Made by a program: the position numbers and the translations under genes. The notes below the pieces were generated by a model. The model ran no database searches and was not told the origin of the DNA. It worked only from the letters and a program-made list of their open reading frames with translations. Shown in pieces: positions 50,488-60,751 of a DNA stretch of 64,000 bases (its first letter is position 1; every line of letters begins with the position of its first letter). This DNA is from Martelella mediterranea (GTDB lineage Bacteria; Pseudomonadota; Alphaproteobacteria; Rhizobiales; Rhizobiaceae), in the NCBI GenBank assembly GCA_003001975.1, contig PVUG01000005.1, positions 1-64,000 of the forward strand, given 5' to 3'.

Positions 50488-51933
50488 TCACGCGTTCAGT
50501 GCACGCCCGTAAGCGTCGAGCACACTTTCCTTCATCATTTCCGACAGGGTCGGGTGCGGGAAGATGGTGTGCATCAGCTCTTCCTCGGTCGTCTCCAGGT
50601 TCATGGCGACGACAAAGCCCTCGATCAGTTCGGTCACTTCCGCGCCAACCATATGGGCGCCCAGAAGCTCACCGGTCTTCTTGTCGAACACCGTCTTGAC
50701 CATGCCCTGATCTTCGCCAAGCGCCACGGCCTTGCCATTGGCAACGAAGCTGTAACGGCCGACGCGCACGTCATAGCCAGCTTCCTTGGCCTTGGCTTCC
50801 GTCAGACCAACCGAGGCGACCTGCGGGTTACAATAGGTGCAGCCGGGAACCTTGCGCTTGTCGAGCGGATGGACGTTCTTTTCGCCTGCGAGCTTTTCGA
50901 CGCAGATAACGGCTTCATGCTCGGCCTTGTGGGCCAGCATCGGCGGACCGGCGACATCGCCGATGGCATAGACGCCCTCGAGATTGGTCTTGCAGTAGTC
51001 ATCGATGACGATGCAGCCGCGATCTGTCTTGATGCCGAGCTTTTCAAGGCCGATATTCTCGATATTGCCCTGAACGCCGACGGCGGAAATCATCCGGTCT
51101 GCGGTGATCTTCTCGACCTTGCCGTCCTTGGTCTCGACATGCGCAGTGATGTTGTCGCTGCCCTTCTCGACCTTGGCCACCTTGGCTTCCAGCATGATCT
51201 TGATGCCGCGCTTTTCAAGCCGCTTCTGGGCGAATTTGCCGATCTCGGCGTCTTCGACCGGCATCACCTGCTTCATCACCTCGACCACCGTCACTTCGAC
51301 ACCGAGCGAACGGTAGAAGGAGGCGAATTCGATGCCGATGGCGCCGGAACCCATGACCAACAGCGATTTCGGCAGCTTGGCCGGTTTCAGCGCGTCGAAA
51401 TAGGTCCAGATCAGCTTGCCGTCCGGCTCGATGCCCGGAAGCGCGCGCGGGCGGGCGCCGGTGGCGACAATGATGTGCTTGGCCGTGTAGGTGCCGGAGC
51501 CGAGCGTGTTCTTCGGCTTCGGCGCCTGCGGCTCGACGATCGCCTTCTTCACGTCGGAGACGGTGACCTCGCCGGGCTTGGAAAGCGTCGCCTCGCCCCA
51601 GATCACATCGACCTTGTTCTTCTTCATCAAGAAGCCGACGCCGGCATTCATGCGCTCGGCAATGCCGCGCGAACGCTTGACGATCGCCTCAAGATCGGCC
51701 TTGACCGACCCCTCGACTGTCAGGCCGTATTCCTTGGCGTGATTGCTGAAATCGAGGATTTCGGCGGAGCGCAGCAGCGCCTTGGTGGGAATGCAGCCCC
51801 AGTTGGAGCAGATGCCGGCCAGATGCTCGCGCTCGACAACGGCGGTCTTCAGACCAAGCTGGGCGGCGCGGATGGCAGCGATATAACCGCCGGGACCGGC
51901 GCCGATGACGATAACATCATAGTTCTGGGACAC
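50488..51933 (-). CDS. lpdA: Dihydrolipoyl dehydrogenase (E3)
   Basis: 481 residues. FAD motif YDVIVIGAGPGGYIAAIRAAQ at the N-terminus, redox-active disulfide in GICSNWGCIPTKALL, NAD motif LLVMGSGAIGIEFASFYRSLG near residue 190, and the C-terminal HTIFPHPTLSEMMKE with the catalytic His-Glu pair. It reoxidises dihydrolipoyl groups of the 2-oxo acid dehydrogenases. I chose the GTG at 51931-51933 because AAGGAG lies nine bases upstream and the product then starts VSQNYDVIVIG; an ATG three codons earlier directly touches the ribosome site. Confidence 0.96.
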   Translation of the reverse strand: MSQNYDVIVIGAGPGGYIAAIRAAQLGLKTAVVEREHLAGICSNWGCIPTKALLRSAEILDFSNHAKEYGLTVEGSVKADLEAIVKRSRGIAERMNAGVGFLMKKNKVDVIWGEATLSKPGEVTVSDVKKAIVEPQAPKPKNTLGSGTYTAKHIIVATGARPRALPGIEPDGKLIWTYFDALKPAKLPKSLLVMGSGAIGIEFASFYRSLGVEVTVVEVMKQVMPVEDAEIGKFAQKRLEKRGIKIMLEAKVAKVEKGSDNITAHVETKDGKVEKITADRMISAVGVQGNIENIGLEKLGIKTDRGCIVIDDYCKTNLEGVYAIGDVAGPPMLAHKAEHEAVICVEKLAGEKNVHPLDKRKVPGCTYCNPQVASVGLTEAKAKEAGYDVRVGRYSFVANGKAVALGEDQGMVKTVFDKKTGELLGAHMVGAEVTELIEGFVVAMNLETTEEELMHTIFPHPTLSEMMKESVLDAYGRALNA

Positions 51934-52007
51934 GGGGCACATCTCCTTTGCGAAGGCGCCGGACGGCATAAGCCTGTCCGGCCTCTTTTCGGGGAATGCC
52001 GCCGCGT

Positions 52008-52244
52008 TCAGCGTGTCAGCATTCCATAGATTTCATCTTTCAGAACCATCCGGCGCTTGCGCAGGTCTTCCATATGCGCGTCGTCGGTCGGTTCGACCTT
52101 TGTTTCCGCGCGATGAACCGCGCGGTTTATGTCGTGATACTCGTCGAGGAGTTTGCCAAACCGTGCATCCTCGGCTTTCAGAGCATGCATCTTCTCGACA
52201 AGATCGGGGAATTCATCGGCCAGTTCGTGCGGTGTATTCGACAT
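52008..52244 (-). CDS. DUF465 (YdcH-like) small protein
   Basis: 78 residues, highly charged and predicted coiled coil: ELADEFPDLVEKMHALKAEDARFGKLLDEYHDINRAVHRAET, ending RRMVLKDEIYGML. DUF465 proteins have no established function. The ATG at 52242-52244 has a strong AAAGGAGGAAATAT leader. It lies between the SGNH hydrolase and lpdA on the same strand, inside the pyruvate dehydrogenase region. Confidence 0.88.
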   Translation of the reverse strand: MSNTPHELADEFPDLVEKMHALKAEDARFGKLLDEYHDINRAVHRAETKVEPTDDAHMEDLRKRRMVLKDEIYGMLTR

Positions 52245-52326
52245 TGGATATTTCCTCCTTTGATTGAAGCTCATATCCAACGCTAACCTCTGGCAGATCG
52301 TCCTCCTTGATTTCCGTCAACTTCGA

Positions 52327-52965
52327 TCAAAGTCCGAGCATCATCCGGACCATCGGCTCGACACCGCGACCGATTGCCCGTGTGTTGTCCGCGTCCAGAT
52401 GCACGCCGTCGATCGGGCTTGCCGTTGCAACGGATGCGGCATCATAGAAACCGCAGCCCAGATCGTCGGCGATCTCGCTGTAATAGGTCGAGAGCATCTG
52501 CGACTGTTCGACAATGCCCTTAAGAAAACCCATGCCGGTATCATTCGCCGTGGGCACCGCATGCGGCGGCGAGACCACGAGAATGTCCGGCGCATCGTCA
52601 CCGAATGAATAGGGATGCGAACGCACGATCTCGATCAGCCGCTTCAGGCCGCTGCGCGAGGCAAATGCCCCGCCGCCGGTCCACGGCTTGAGGTCGTTGG
52701 TGCCCAGCATGATGATGACCAGATCGAGCGGCGTATGGCTGGCAAGCAACGTCGGCAGAATGCGCGCGCCGTTGCGGTCGGCTGCCGCCGTGTGGTCATC
52801 ATAGGCCGTGGTGCGGCCGCCAAGAGCTTCGGAGAGAACGTCGACGCCCTCCCCCAAAGCCTTTTGCAGCACCATAGGCCAGCGATCCTTATAGGCATGC
52901 CGGCCGTTTCCGGCCGGATCATGTCCGAATGTCAGGGAATCACCGTAACAAAGAACTGTTTTCAT
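52327..52965 (-). CDS. SGNH/GDSL hydrolase (arylesterase-like)
   Basis: 212 residues. Block I is VLCYGDSLTFGHDP with the nucleophile Ser10, block III LVIIMLGTNDLKPW, and the catalytic Asp/His pair PIDGVHLDADN near residue 185. No signal peptide, so it is cytoplasmic. The family hydrolyses esters, but the physiological substrate is unknown. It directly follows pdhC (27 bases) and is a frequent passenger of this locus in Rhizobiales. Confidence 0.92.
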   Translation of the reverse strand: MKTVLCYGDSLTFGHDPAGNGRHAYKDRWPMVLQKALGEGVDVLSEALGGRTTAYDDHTAAADRNGARILPTLLASHTPLDLVIIMLGTNDLKPWTGGGAFASRSGLKRLIEIVRSHPYSFGDDAPDILVVSPPHAVPTANDTGMGFLKGIVEQSQMLSTYYSEIADDLGCGFYDAASVATASPIDGVHLDADNTRAIGRGVEPMVRMMLGL

Positions 52966-52992
52966 TGCGTATCATCCCTGCCCAGGACCGCC

Positions 52993-54357
52993 TCAGACCA
53001 GCATCGACATCGGATTTTCGATGTAGCCCTTGAAGGACGACAGCACCTGGGCCGCCAGAGCACCGTCGACGCAGCGGTGATCGGTCGAAAGCGTGACCGA
53101 CATGACCGTGGCAATGGTGATCTCGTCATTCTTGACGACCGCGCGCTTCTCGCCGGCGCCAACCGCCAGAATGGAGGCGTGCGGCGGGTTGACGACGGCG
53201 GCAAAGTCCTTGACGCCCATCATGCCCATATTGGAGACCGCCGTGGTGCCGCCCTGATATTCCTCGGGCTTCAGCTTCTTTTCCTTGGCGCGCTTGCCCA
53301 TGTCCTTCATCTCGTTGGAGATGACGGACAGCGGCTTTTCCTCGGCCTTGCGGATGATCGGCGTGATCAGACCGCCCGGAATGGAAACGGCAACGCCGAC
53401 ATCGACATGCTTGTGAACAACCATGTTGCTGTCGGTCCAGGAAACATTGGCCGTCGGCACATCGCGCAGCGACAGCGCCATGGCCTTGATCACCATGTCG
53501 TTGACCGAGAGCTTGTAGACCGGCTTGTCATCCCTGACCGGGGCCGACTTGTTGAGCTGGCTGCGAAGCGCCAGAAGCGCATCCAGTTCGCAGTCCACCG
53601 TCACATAGAAATGCGGAATGGTCTGCTTGCTCTCCTGCAGGCGCTTGGCAATCGTCTTGCGCATGCCGTCATGCGGCACAAGCTCGTAGGAGCCTTCCTC
53701 GAACAGCTTGAGGATTGCGTCTTCCGACTGTGCCTGCGGGATCGGCGCTGCGGCCGGAGCACCGGCGGCGGCTTCCGCCTTCGGTGCGGCCTTGCCGACA
53801 CCTTCGCTGACGGCCTTTTCGATATCGCGCTTGACGATACGGCCATGCGGTCCCGAACCGGAAAGGGCTGCCAGATCAAGCCCCTCTTCCTTTGCCAGAC
53901 GGCGTGCCAGCGGCGAGGCAAAGATGCGCTCGCCGTCAGCCTTCGGCGCAGCCGGCGCCTTGGGTTCGGGAACAGGCGTGTCGGCCGACGGCGTCGGCGC
54001 CTTGGCGGTTTCCTCGGCCTTGGGTTCTTCCGCCTTGGGCTCTTCGCTGGCGGCAGGCGCCGGTGCGGCGTCGCCGCCTTCGGCCGCCTTGGCGGCTTCG
54101 GCAGCGTCTTCGCCTTCTTCGGCAAGAACCGCGATCAGCGAATTCACCTTCACGCCCTGAGAGCCTTCCGGCACAACCAGCTTGGCAACCGTCCCCTCAT
54201 CCACGGCCTCGACTTCCATCGTGGCCTTGTCGGTTTCGATCTCGGCAATCACATCACCGGAGGAAACACTGTCGCCTTCCTTCACCAGCCACTTGGAAAG
54301 GTTGCCCTCTTCCATGGTCGGCGAAAGTGCCGGCATCGTAATCTTGATGGGCATCAA
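52993..54357 (-). CDS. pdhC: Pyruvate dehydrogenase E2, dihydrolipoamide acetyltransferase
   Basis: 454 residues. A single lipoyl domain (1-80) with lipoylation Lys44 in [12 protein letters not shown], a long Ala/Pro/Glu linker, the E3-binding domain (about 143-180, [20 protein letters not shown]), and the catalytic domain from about 220 with the active-site motif [12 protein letters not shown]. It transfers acetyl to CoA and forms the core of the complex. Nine bases separate it from pdhB. The lipoyl domain is nearly the same as the one on PdhB. Confidence 0.96.
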   Translation of the reverse strand: MMPIKITMPALSPTMEEGNLSKWLVKEGDSVSSGDVIAEIETDKATMEVEAVDEGTVAKLVVPEGSQGVKVNSLIAVLAEEGEDAAEAAKAAEGGDAAPAPAASEEPKAEEPKAEETAKAPTPSADTPVPEPKAPAAPKADGERIFASPLARRLAKEEGLDLAALSGSGPHGRIVKRDIEKAVSEGVGKAAPKAEAAAGAPAAAPIPQAQSEDAILKLFEEGSYELVPHDGMRKTIAKRLQESKQTIPHFYVTVDCELDALLALRSQLNKSAPVRDDKPVYKLSVNDMVIKAMALSLRDVPTANVSWTDSNMVVHKHVDVGVAVSIPGGLITPIIRKAEEKPLSVISNEMKDMGKRAKEKKLKPEEYQGGTTAVSNMGMMGVKDFAAVVNPPHASILAVGAGEKRAVVKNDEITIATVMSVTLSTDHRCVDGALAAQVLSSFKGYIENPMSMLV

Positions 54358-54366
54358 TCGGCTCCC

Positions 54367-55755
54367 TTACTTGTAGCAGACGGCTTTGACCGCATCGATG
54401 ACTTCACCGACATTCGGCAGCGCCAGCTTTTCGAGGTTGGCGGCATACGGCATCGGAACGTCCTTGCCGGCAATCGTCATGATCGGCGCATCGAGATAAT
54501 CGAAAGCCTGCTGCATGACGCGCGTGGCGATTTCGGTTCCGACGGAGGACTGCGGGAAACCTTCCTCGACGGTAACCAGACGACCGGTCTTCTTCACCGA
54601 TTCAATGATGGTCGGCAGGTCCATCGGGCGGATGGTGCGCAAGTCGATGACCTCGGCGTCAATGCCTTCTTCCGCCAGCTTTTCCGCTGCCTCGATGGCG
54701 TAGGACATGCCCATGCCGAAGGAAACGATGGTGGCATCGCTGCCGGGCTTGTGGATACGGGCCTTGCCGATCGGCAGAACGAAATCGTCAAGCTTGGGCA
54801 CATCGAACTTGTGACCGTAGAGGATTTCGTTTTCCAGGAAGATAACCGGGTTCGGGTCGCGGATGGCAGCCTTGAGAAGGCCCTTCGCGTCAGCGGCCGT
54901 ATACGGCATGATCACCTTGAGGCCCGGAATGTGGCTGTACCAGGAGGCGTAGCACTGCGAATGCTGTGCTGCAACGCGGGCAGCCGCGCCGTTGGGACCG
55001 CGGAAAACGATCGACGATTCCATCTGTCCGCCGGACATGTAATGGGTCTTGGCCGCCGAATTGATGATCTGGTCCATCGCCTGCATGGCGAAGTTGAAGG
55101 TCATGAACTCGACAATCGGCTTGAGACCGGCCAGCGCCGCACCGATGCCGACACCGGCAAAGCCGTGTTCGGTAATCGGCGTGTCGACAACGCGGCGGGG
55201 ACCGAATTCCTGAAGCATGCCCTGGGTCACCTTGTAGGCGCCCTGATATTCGGCCACTTCCTCGCCCATGACGAACACGTCTTCATCGGCGCGCATTTCC
55301 TCGGCCATGGCATCGCGCAGCGCTTCACGCACCTGCATGGACACCATTTCCGTGCCTTCCGGAATATCCGGATCGGATGCGGGTTCGACAGCTTTCGGCT
55401 GGGCCGGAATGGCTTCCGGCGGGGCCTGCGGCTTTTCTTCCTGAGCGACTTCGGGCGCCTTGGTTTCTTCCGGCGGCTTGGTGGCCGAAGCGTCGATATC
55501 GTCCACGCTTTCGCCTTCTTCGAGAAGAACGGCGATCGGCGCGTTGACCTTTACGCCCTGCGCACCTTCCTCAACGAGGATCTTGCCGATCGTGCCTTCA
55601 TCGACGGCTTCGATTTCCATCGTCGCCTTGTCGGTTTCGATTTCGGCCAGAATGTCACCGGCGGCGACGCTGTCGCCTTCCTTTTTGAGCCATTTGGTCA
55701 GGTTGCCCTCTTCCATCGTCGGAGAGAGAGCCGGCATGAGAATATTGGTAGGCAT
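54367..55755 (-). CDS. pdhB: Pyruvate dehydrogenase E1 beta with N-terminal lipoyl domain
   Basis: 462 residues. An N-terminal lipoyl domain (1-80, [20 protein letters not shown], Lys43 in [10 protein letters not shown]) is joined by an acidic Pro-rich linker (about 85-130) to the transketolase-like beta subunit ([52 protein letters not shown]). The extra lipoyl domain on E1-beta is characteristic of alphaproteobacteria. The ATG at 55753-55755 has GGGAGGG upstream. pdhA ends 17 bases before. Confidence 0.96.
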   Translation of the reverse strand: MPTNILMPALSPTMEEGNLTKWLKKEGDSVAAGDILAEIETDKATMEIEAVDEGTIGKILVEEGAQGVKVNAPIAVLLEEGESVDDIDASATKPPEETKAPEVAQEEKPQAPPEAIPAQPKAVEPASDPDIPEGTEMVSMQVREALRDAMAEEMRADEDVFVMGEEVAEYQGAYKVTQGMLQEFGPRRVVDTPITEHGFAGVGIGAALAGLKPIVEFMTFNFAMQAMDQIINSAAKTHYMSGGQMESSIVFRGPNGAAARVAAQHSQCYASWYSHIPGLKVIMPYTAADAKGLLKAAIRDPNPVIFLENEILYGHKFDVPKLDDFVLPIGKARIHKPGSDATIVSFGMGMSYAIEAAEKLAEEGIDAEVIDLRTIRPMDLPTIIESVKKTGRLVTVEEGFPQSSVGTEIATRVMQQAFDYLDAPIMTIAGKDVPMPYAANLEKLALPNVGEVIDAVKAVCYK

Positions 55756-55772
55756 CTTTATCCCTCCCCGTC

Positions 55773-56795
55773 TTAGCGCAGGATATCGGTGTAGAGCTCG
55801 GAGACATCGGGCTCCGGATCGGTCTGGGCGAAATCGGCCGCATCGGAGATGACGGCGCGGACATCCTTGTCGATCGCCTTCAACTCGTCTTCGGTGGCCC
55901 ACTTCTTCTCGATCATACGCTGCTTCACCTGCTCGATCGGGTCGTGTTCGGAGCGCATCTTCTGCACTTCATCCTTGGTCCGGTATTTCGCCGGGTCGGA
56001 CATCGAGTGACCGCGATAACGGTAGGTCATCATTTCAAGGATGATCGGTCCCTTGCCGGAACGCGCATGCGCTTCGGCTTCTTCGGCCGCAGCCTTCACC
56101 GCGCGCACATCCATGCCGTCGACCTGCTTGCCGGGGATGCTGAAGGAGGCACCGCGCTTGGAGAAGTCGGTCTCTGCCGACGAACGGCTGACGGACGTGC
56201 CCATCGCATAGCGGTTGTTTTCGACAACATAGACGACCGGCAGCTTCCACAGCTGCGCCATGTTGAAGCTTTCATAGACCTGGCCCTGGTTGGCCGCGCC
56301 GTCACCGTAGTAGACAACAGCAACCTTGCCGTTGTCGCGGTACTGGTTGGCGAAGGCCAGACCGGTTCCAAGCGGAACCTGTGCACCGACAATGCCATGA
56401 CCGCCGTAAAAGGCCTTCTCCTTGGAGAACATGTGCATCGAGCCGCCCTTGCCCTTGGAATAGCCGGAGCGGCGGCCAGTCAGCTCGGCCATGACGCCGC
56501 GGGCTTCCATGCCGGTGGCGAGCATATGACCATGGTCGCGATAGCTGGTGATGATCTGGTCACCGTCCTGCAACGCCATCTGCGTGCCGACGACAACGGC
56601 CTCCTGGCCGATGTACAAGTGACAGAAGCCGCCGATAAAGCCCATGCCATAAAGCTGGCCGGCCTTTTCCTCGAAACGGCGAATCATGAGCATCTCACGA
56701 TAGGCGTGCATTTCCTGATCGCGGTCGAATTCCGCAATCTTGGCGCTTTCTTCTTTTTTTGACGATTTCCGTGAACCGGATGTTTGAGCCGCCAT
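55773..56795 (-). CDS. pdhA: Pyruvate dehydrogenase E1 alpha
   Basis: 340 residues. The thiamine-diphosphate motif runs from [19 protein letters not shown] to VVYVVENN near residues 165-195, with the phosphorylation-loop-like [15 protein letters not shown] near 270 and [19 protein letters not shown]. Together with PdhB it decarboxylates pyruvate and acetylates the lipoyl domains. First gene of pdhABC; the 147-base AT-rich region upstream probably holds the promoter. Confidence 0.97.
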   Translation of the reverse strand: MAAQTSGSRKSSKKEESAKIAEFDRDQEMHAYREMLMIRRFEEKAGQLYGMGFIGGFCHLYIGQEAVVVGTQMALQDGDQIITSYRDHGHMLATGMEARGVMAELTGRRSGYSKGKGGSMHMFSKEKAFYGGHGIVGAQVPLGTGLAFANQYRDNGKVAVVYYGDGAANQGQVYESFNMAQLWKLPVVYVVENNRYAMGTSVSRSSAETDFSKRGASFSIPGKQVDGMDVRAVKAAAEEAEAHARSGKGPIILEMMTYRYRGHSMSDPAKYRTKDEVQKMRSEHDPIEQVKQRMIEKKWATEDELKAIDKDVRAVISDAADFAQTDPEPDVSELYTDILR

Positions 56796-56942
56796 TCAAG
56801 ACCTCCTTTTGAAGGAAAGACGTGGAGTTGGCGGTCACAATAAGGCGTTTTGTGCGGCACGGCAATGCTAGATTTACCGCAAAAACGACTTATATATCTA
56901 TTTGATAAACAACAATAATAATCGAATTAACTTGAATTAGAT

Positions 56943-57263
56943 TTATTTGAGATTTCGGTCGAAAATCACGATTTCATCCGGCTTGAGAAGGTTGAGTGCG
57001 TAACGCGCCTCCTCATCGAGCGCATCCTTCATCAGCGAGCCGTCGGACAGCATACGGACGCGATCTTCCATGGCCTGCCGTTCGGCCGTGAGCTTCTCAA
57101 GCTTGCGTTCGCTGATCTCTTTGTGCGCTTCGAATCGCTTTGCGGCCATCATCCCGTAATCACCATGGATCGAGTGATAGCCGAAATAGCTCATGAAACA
57201 CGCCGCAATCGCGGGAACGACAAGGCGGCCGTAAAGCCGTGGTTTATGATGGCGAGTCCACAT
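56943..57263 (-). CDS. Septum formation initiator (FtsB/DivIC) family protein
   Basis: 106 residues. A single N-terminal membrane helix (about 12-35, YGRLVVPAIAACFMSYFGYHSI) is followed by a coiled coil (about 40-75, FEAHKEISERKLEKLTAERQAMEDRVRML) and a short C-terminal ARYALNLLKPDEIVIFD, the FtsB/DivIC pattern. It likely helps the FtsQLB divisome subcomplex. Between eno and pdhA, the conserved place for this gene in Rhizobiales. A start within the frame is supported only by the family N-terminus. Confidence 0.88.
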   Translation of the reverse strand: MWTRHHKPRLYGRLVVPAIAACFMSYFGYHSIHGDYGMMAAKRFEAHKEISERKLEKLTAERQAMEDRVRMLSDGSLMKDALDEEARYALNLLKPDEIVIFDRNLK

Positions 57264-57380
57264 GGAGCTGTCCGGAATGATACGCAGTACACTGAATCGG
57301 ACCTTAGCGGCGTAACCTTAACCAAGACTAAATCCGCAAGCGGTTTCGACACTGAAATCGCTTATCGGATCAAAACAGAA

Positions 57381-57407
57381 ATGCCCGCAGCACCAGGCCG
57401 CGGGCAT
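57381..57407 (-). terminator. Rho-independent terminator after eno
   Basis: ATGCCCGC (57381-57388) pairs perfectly with GCGGGCAT (57400-57407); on the minus strand it is followed by TTCTGTTTT, 35 bases after the eno stop. Confidence 0.8.
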
Positions 57408-57441
57408 CGCAAATCAGAGCAATCAATCTGCCTTCGGACGA

Positions 57442-58722
<1,281 letters not shown>

Positions 58723-58871
58723 CTACCTGTCGGACCTTGCTGTTCGAAATTGTAACGGACGCGCCGGAGCGCTGGAATTTTCCTGAATACGCACGGTGTC
58801 TTGGGAAACCGGCACATTGCAGCAAAACGGCATAAAGCACTTCACTCGTCGGGACTATGACGAATGAAAAA

Positions 58872-58911
58872 TTTTCGGGGCGGTATCGTTAAAAACGTAA
58901 CCGAAAGCCCC
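58872..58911 (-). terminator. Rho-independent terminator after kdsA
   Basis: On the minus strand GGGGC..GGT..CGTT pairs with AACG..ACC..GCCCC (arms 58911-58877) and is followed by GAAAATTTTT. It lies 11 bases beyond the kdsA stop. Confidence 0.75.
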
Positions 58912-58921
58912 TGTCTGGAAC

Positions 58922-59761
58922 TTATCTTTCCTTCGCGATTGCGTCAAAAGCGAGAAGTTTGTCAAGAAGCCGCGGCATATCATCAAGCCGAACCATGTTC
59001 GGGCCATCGGACGGCGCATTGTCGGGATCCTGATGGGTTTCGATGAAAACGCCGGCAACGCCGACGGCAACGGCCGCCCGCGCCAGCGTCTCCACGAATT
59101 CACGCTGGCCGCCGGTGGAACCGCCCTGCCCGCCCGGCTGCTGCACCGAATGGGTGGCGTCGAAAATCACCGGTGCGCCGGTTTCGGCCATGATCGGCAG
59201 CGCGCGCATGTCGGAGACCAGCGTGTTGTAGCCGAAGGTAACGCCGCGCTCGCACAGAAGCACATTGTCGTTTCCGCTGTCGACGATCTTGGCGAGAACG
59301 TTCTTCATGTCCCAGGGCGCCAGAAACTGCCCCTTCTTAACGTTGATGACGCGGCCGGTCTTCGCGGCGGCGATCAAAAGATCCGTCTGGCGGCACAAAA
59401 ACGCCGGGATCTGCAGCACATCGACAACCGTCGCCACCTCGGCGCACTGGGCTTCGGTGTGGATATCGGTGAGCACCGGAAACCCGAATTCCTTCTTCAG
59501 GTCGGCGAACACTTCCAGCGATTTTTCAATTCCCATGCCGCGCTCGGCCTTCAGCGACGTGCGGTTGGCCTTGTCGAAAGAGGATTTGTAGACAAGACCG
59601 ATCCCGGCCGCCTTGCAGATTTCGACAAGCTTCCCGGCCATCATGAAGGCGTGGTCGCGGCTTTCCATCTGGCAGGGCCCGGCGATCAGCGACAGTTTTT
59701 CGCTGTTGGAAAAGGCGACCTTTGCCGCGCCCTCACCGGCCGAAACGGTCCGATTGTTCAT
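58922..59761 (-). CDS. kdsA: 3-deoxy-8-phosphooctulonate synthase
   Basis: 279 residues. Condenses arabinose 5-phosphate with phosphoenolpyruvate to KDO-8-phosphate for lipopolysaccharide. Conserved are [69 protein letters not shown] and [18 protein letters not shown] segments. The HSVQQPGG with an upstream Cys-free N-terminal QMES suggests the usual mixed metal-site question, not resolved here. The VOC gene ends one base before its start, so they are co-transcribed. Confidence 0.97.
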   Translation of the reverse strand: MNNRTVSAGEGAAKVAFSNSEKLSLIAGPCQMESRDHAFMMAGKLVEICKAAGIGLVYKSSFDKANRTSLKAERGMGIEKSLEVFADLKKEFGFPVLTDIHTEAQCAEVATVVDVLQIPAFLCRQTDLLIAAAKTGRVINVKKGQFLAPWDMKNVLAKIVDSGNDNVLLCERGVTFGYNTLVSDMRALPIMAETGAPVIFDATHSVQQPGGQGGSTGGQREFVETLARAAVAVGVAGVFIETHQDPDNAPSDGPNMVRLDDMPRLLDKLLAFDAIAKER

Positions 59762-59762
59762 G

Positions 59763-60653
59763 TCATGCTTCCTTGAAAATAAATGTTACGCCCTGCCCGG
59801 AGGCCGGCGGCACGCGGATCATATCGTCCGCGGTTTCGTGAATGATGTCGTTTTGGCGCAGGATATCGCCCGTATTTGCAAGATCCACCGTTTCGAACAC
59901 GATGCCGCGCCCGACCAGCCCGCGGCCCGTGGCAACCGGCGCAATGCCGTAGCGGGCAGAAAGAGCCTCATGGGTGAAGATCGAAAGACCGGCGCCGGCG
60001 CCTTCGACGGTGACGCCATGCGGATGAATATCGATGTCGTGACAATTGCTGAGCTGCTGCAAAAGCGCTTCGAACTCCATCGGATTGTCTTCACCGATCA
60101 GCACGGTCGCAATGCCCGTGACGCCGTTCTGATGCGCCAGCAAATCATCCGGCGGGCTGAGTGCGGCAAGCCGTTCACAGGTGAAAAAGAACAGGTCCGG
60201 CGCGCGCAGATCCGCCGCAAAGGCCAACCGGAAGCCCGCCTCGGCCTCGCTGCCGTCGTCGCGCTGAAATTTACGCGTAAAGCTGAAGAGATCGCCCGCC
60301 GCGATGCCGGCATCGGCAAACGATGCGTGATCGGCCTCGGCATTTTCGCTTTTGAAGACGACCGCCGAAAGCCCGTCCTCGCCGACACGAAACCGGAAGG
60401 CGCGATCCCTGGAGACGAATTCCGCACCCTGGCGCACATGATTCTCGTATATCTGAAGGTCCGCGATCCCCAGCGGCTCGAGATATGTCGCATCAGTGAA
60501 ATACACACAGGCGTTTTCCGTGCCGAAGGGATGGCGGGCATCGGGGGCAACACTGAAACCGAGCGCACTCAGACGAAGCCGCGCCGTCGCAAGATCAACG
60601 ACCGGCAGGACAAGATGATCAAGCGGACGCTGGATACGGTGCGAAAGAGACAT
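59763..60653 (-). CDS. VOC superfamily / glyoxalase-like domain protein
   Basis: 296 residues. Begins [44 protein letters not shown], a vicinal-oxygen-chelate half with the metal-site His, followed by a second domain carrying [20 protein letters not shown] and a closing IFEAVDLAN-like [17 protein letters not shown]. Substrate and reaction are unknown. It is the upstream neighbour of kdsA, with a one-base gap, an arrangement kept in related genomes. Confidence 0.85.
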   Translation of the reverse strand: MSLSHRIQRPLDHLVLPVVDLATARLRLSALGFSVAPDARHPFGTENACVYFTDATYLEPLGIADLQIYENHVRQGAEFVSRDRAFRFRVGEDGLSAVVFKSENAEADHASFADAGIAAGDLFSFTRKFQRDDGSEAEAGFRLAFAADLRAPDLFFFTCERLAALSPPDDLLAHQNGVTGIATVLIGEDNPMEFEALLQQLSNCHDIDIHPHGVTVEGAGAGLSIFTHEALSARYGIAPVATGRGLVGRGIVFETVDLANTGDILRQNDIIHETADDMIRVPPASGQGVTFIFKEA

Positions 60654-60751
60654 GACGCTCCTCCTTTATCGGCGTCCTTGATGGCATGAAAGGCGGCAAT
60701 CTTCAAGCGGCGTCTTGCCGCCGCCCGAAGTCTTTGTCCAGCCGCTTGCGC

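Noticed and set aside
52615..55776. A 1053-codon plus-strand frame opposite pdhC, pdhB and the SGNH gene
   Set aside because: Mirror-image composition of the pyruvate dehydrogenase genes; no ribosome site, no recognised domain.
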